Assembly (NCBI GenBank): GCA_964561785.1
Contig: CAZLRF010000009.1
Span: forward strand, 43,642 to 107,641
Source: DATBSL01 sp964561785
GTDB taxonomy: Bacteria; Acidobacteriota; Vicinamibacteria; Fen-336
DNA: 64,000 nucleotides
Direction of reading: 5' to 3'
Shown piece after piece: positions 63,641-64,000 of this stretch; the stretch's first letter is position 1, and each line of letters opens with the position of its first letter. A model generated the notes under the pieces. It saw nothing but the letters and a program-made list of their open reading frames with translations, searched no databases and had not been told where the DNA came from. The position numbers were made by a program, and so were the translations under genes.

Positions 63641-64000
63641 ATGACCCGCCCCCTCGATCCACCCCTCGACTACGCCGCGGTCGGCCTCATCTCGGGCCTC
63701 GAGGTCCACCAGCAGCTGCTGACCGAGCGCAAGCTCTTCTGCCACTGCCCGGCCGGCCGGTACACCCGCACCCACGACGGCACGGTGCTCCGTCACATGC
63801 GCCCGACCCTCTCCGAGCTCGGCGTCTACGACGGCACCGCGCTCATGGAGTTCAAGACCCGCAAGCACATCGTCTACCTGCTGAACCGGGCGAACACCTG
63901 CACCTACGAGATGGACGACACGCCGCCGTTCCCGGTGAACCAGACGGCGGTGGACGTGGCGATCGAGCAGTGCCTGATGCTCGGCTGCGACATCGTGGAC
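63641..64000 (+). CDS. gatE: Glu-tRNA(Gln) amidotransferase, GatE-type subunit (5' part, cut by the window edge)
   Basis: The first 120 residues are visible: VGLISGLEVHQQLLTERKLFCHCP, then RHMRPTLSELG and TYEMDDTPPFPVN. The HQQL pair and the RPTxSELG segment are GatE (archaeal-type) rather than GatB features. GatDE converts Glu-tRNA(Gln) to Gln-tRNA(Gln); it is regarded as archaeal, so its presence in this bacterium-like contig is notable. GatD is not in view. TAAGAT (63612-63617) may be its -10. The frame is open to the window edge. Confidence 0.85.
   Translation, partial: MTRPLDPPLDYAAVGLISGLEVHQQLLTERKLFCHCPAGRYTRTHDGTVLRHMRPTLSELGVYDGTALMEFKTRKHIVYLLNRANTCTYEMDDTPPFPVNQTAVDVAIEQCLMLGCDIVD

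Overview
The window is very GC-rich, almost fully coding DNA (no gap longer than about 200 bases; the longest, 31710-31912, is the rho leader). It reads as the chromosome of a Gram-negative-type bacterium. Rho, purine-rich ribosome sites, two-component proteins, PilZ and GGDEF signalling, lipoproteins and Tat signals point that way. A eukaryotic-like Ser/Thr kinase, a GMC dehydrogenase with a Tat-exported small subunit, and an archaeal-type GatE would suit an Acidobacteriota-like or other deep-branching high-GC lineage, but that placement is inference. No tRNA, rRNA, phage, CRISPR array or transposase gene was seen.

1-16954: one plus-strand supra-operon for aromatic and histidine biosynthesis. 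It runs aroDE (cut at the left edge), hisZ-hisG-hisD-hisC-hisB-hisH-hisA-hisF-hisIE, trpE-trpGD-trpC-trpF-trpB, ridA, trpA, chorismate mutase and DAHP synthase. Most junctions are ATGA/GTGA/TGATG overlaps, implying translational coupling. A concentric palindromic element has apparently been inserted into the 3' end of trpB and extends the protein.

17031-28838: a signalling island with a LytS-type histidine kinase and a LiaF-like membrane protein, divergent from a Ser/Thr kinase-REC-LytTR fusion. A PilZ protein follows, then an ABC transporter pair leading into tyrA (which completes the aromatic theme), a lipoprotein, a fused 3-oxoacid CoA-transferase, a UPF0158 protein and an RNB ribonuclease.

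28848-43131: GMC dehydrogenase and its Tat-exported partner, a diheme lipoprotein, rho, a PKD-like secreted protein, a perfect 18-bp inverted-repeat mini-element, a Fic-fold protein with a broken catalytic motif, a CCA/poly(A)-polymerase-like enzyme, a two-gene cassette (GATase-like plus PGM1-like ATP-grasp ligase), adenosine-specific kinase, a PEBP protein, a beta-propeller lipoprotein and a GT39-like glycosyltransferase.

43128-64000: a tightly overlapping minus-strand operon encodes a membrane-fused spermidine-synthase-like enzyme, a two-domain SagB-type flavin dehydrogenase and a secreted S9 peptidase. This is the best candidate here for an undescribed system. After it come an AraC regulator divergent from DJ-1/NADP-oxidoreductase/LtrA genes, a Tat-exported Gfo/Idh protein, a second PilZ paralog, an operon-like set of APC permease, tryptophanase and AtoE-type transporter, a cytochrome c, a GAF-GAF-GGDEF cyclase, a GH44 lipoprotein and the start of gatE at the right edge.
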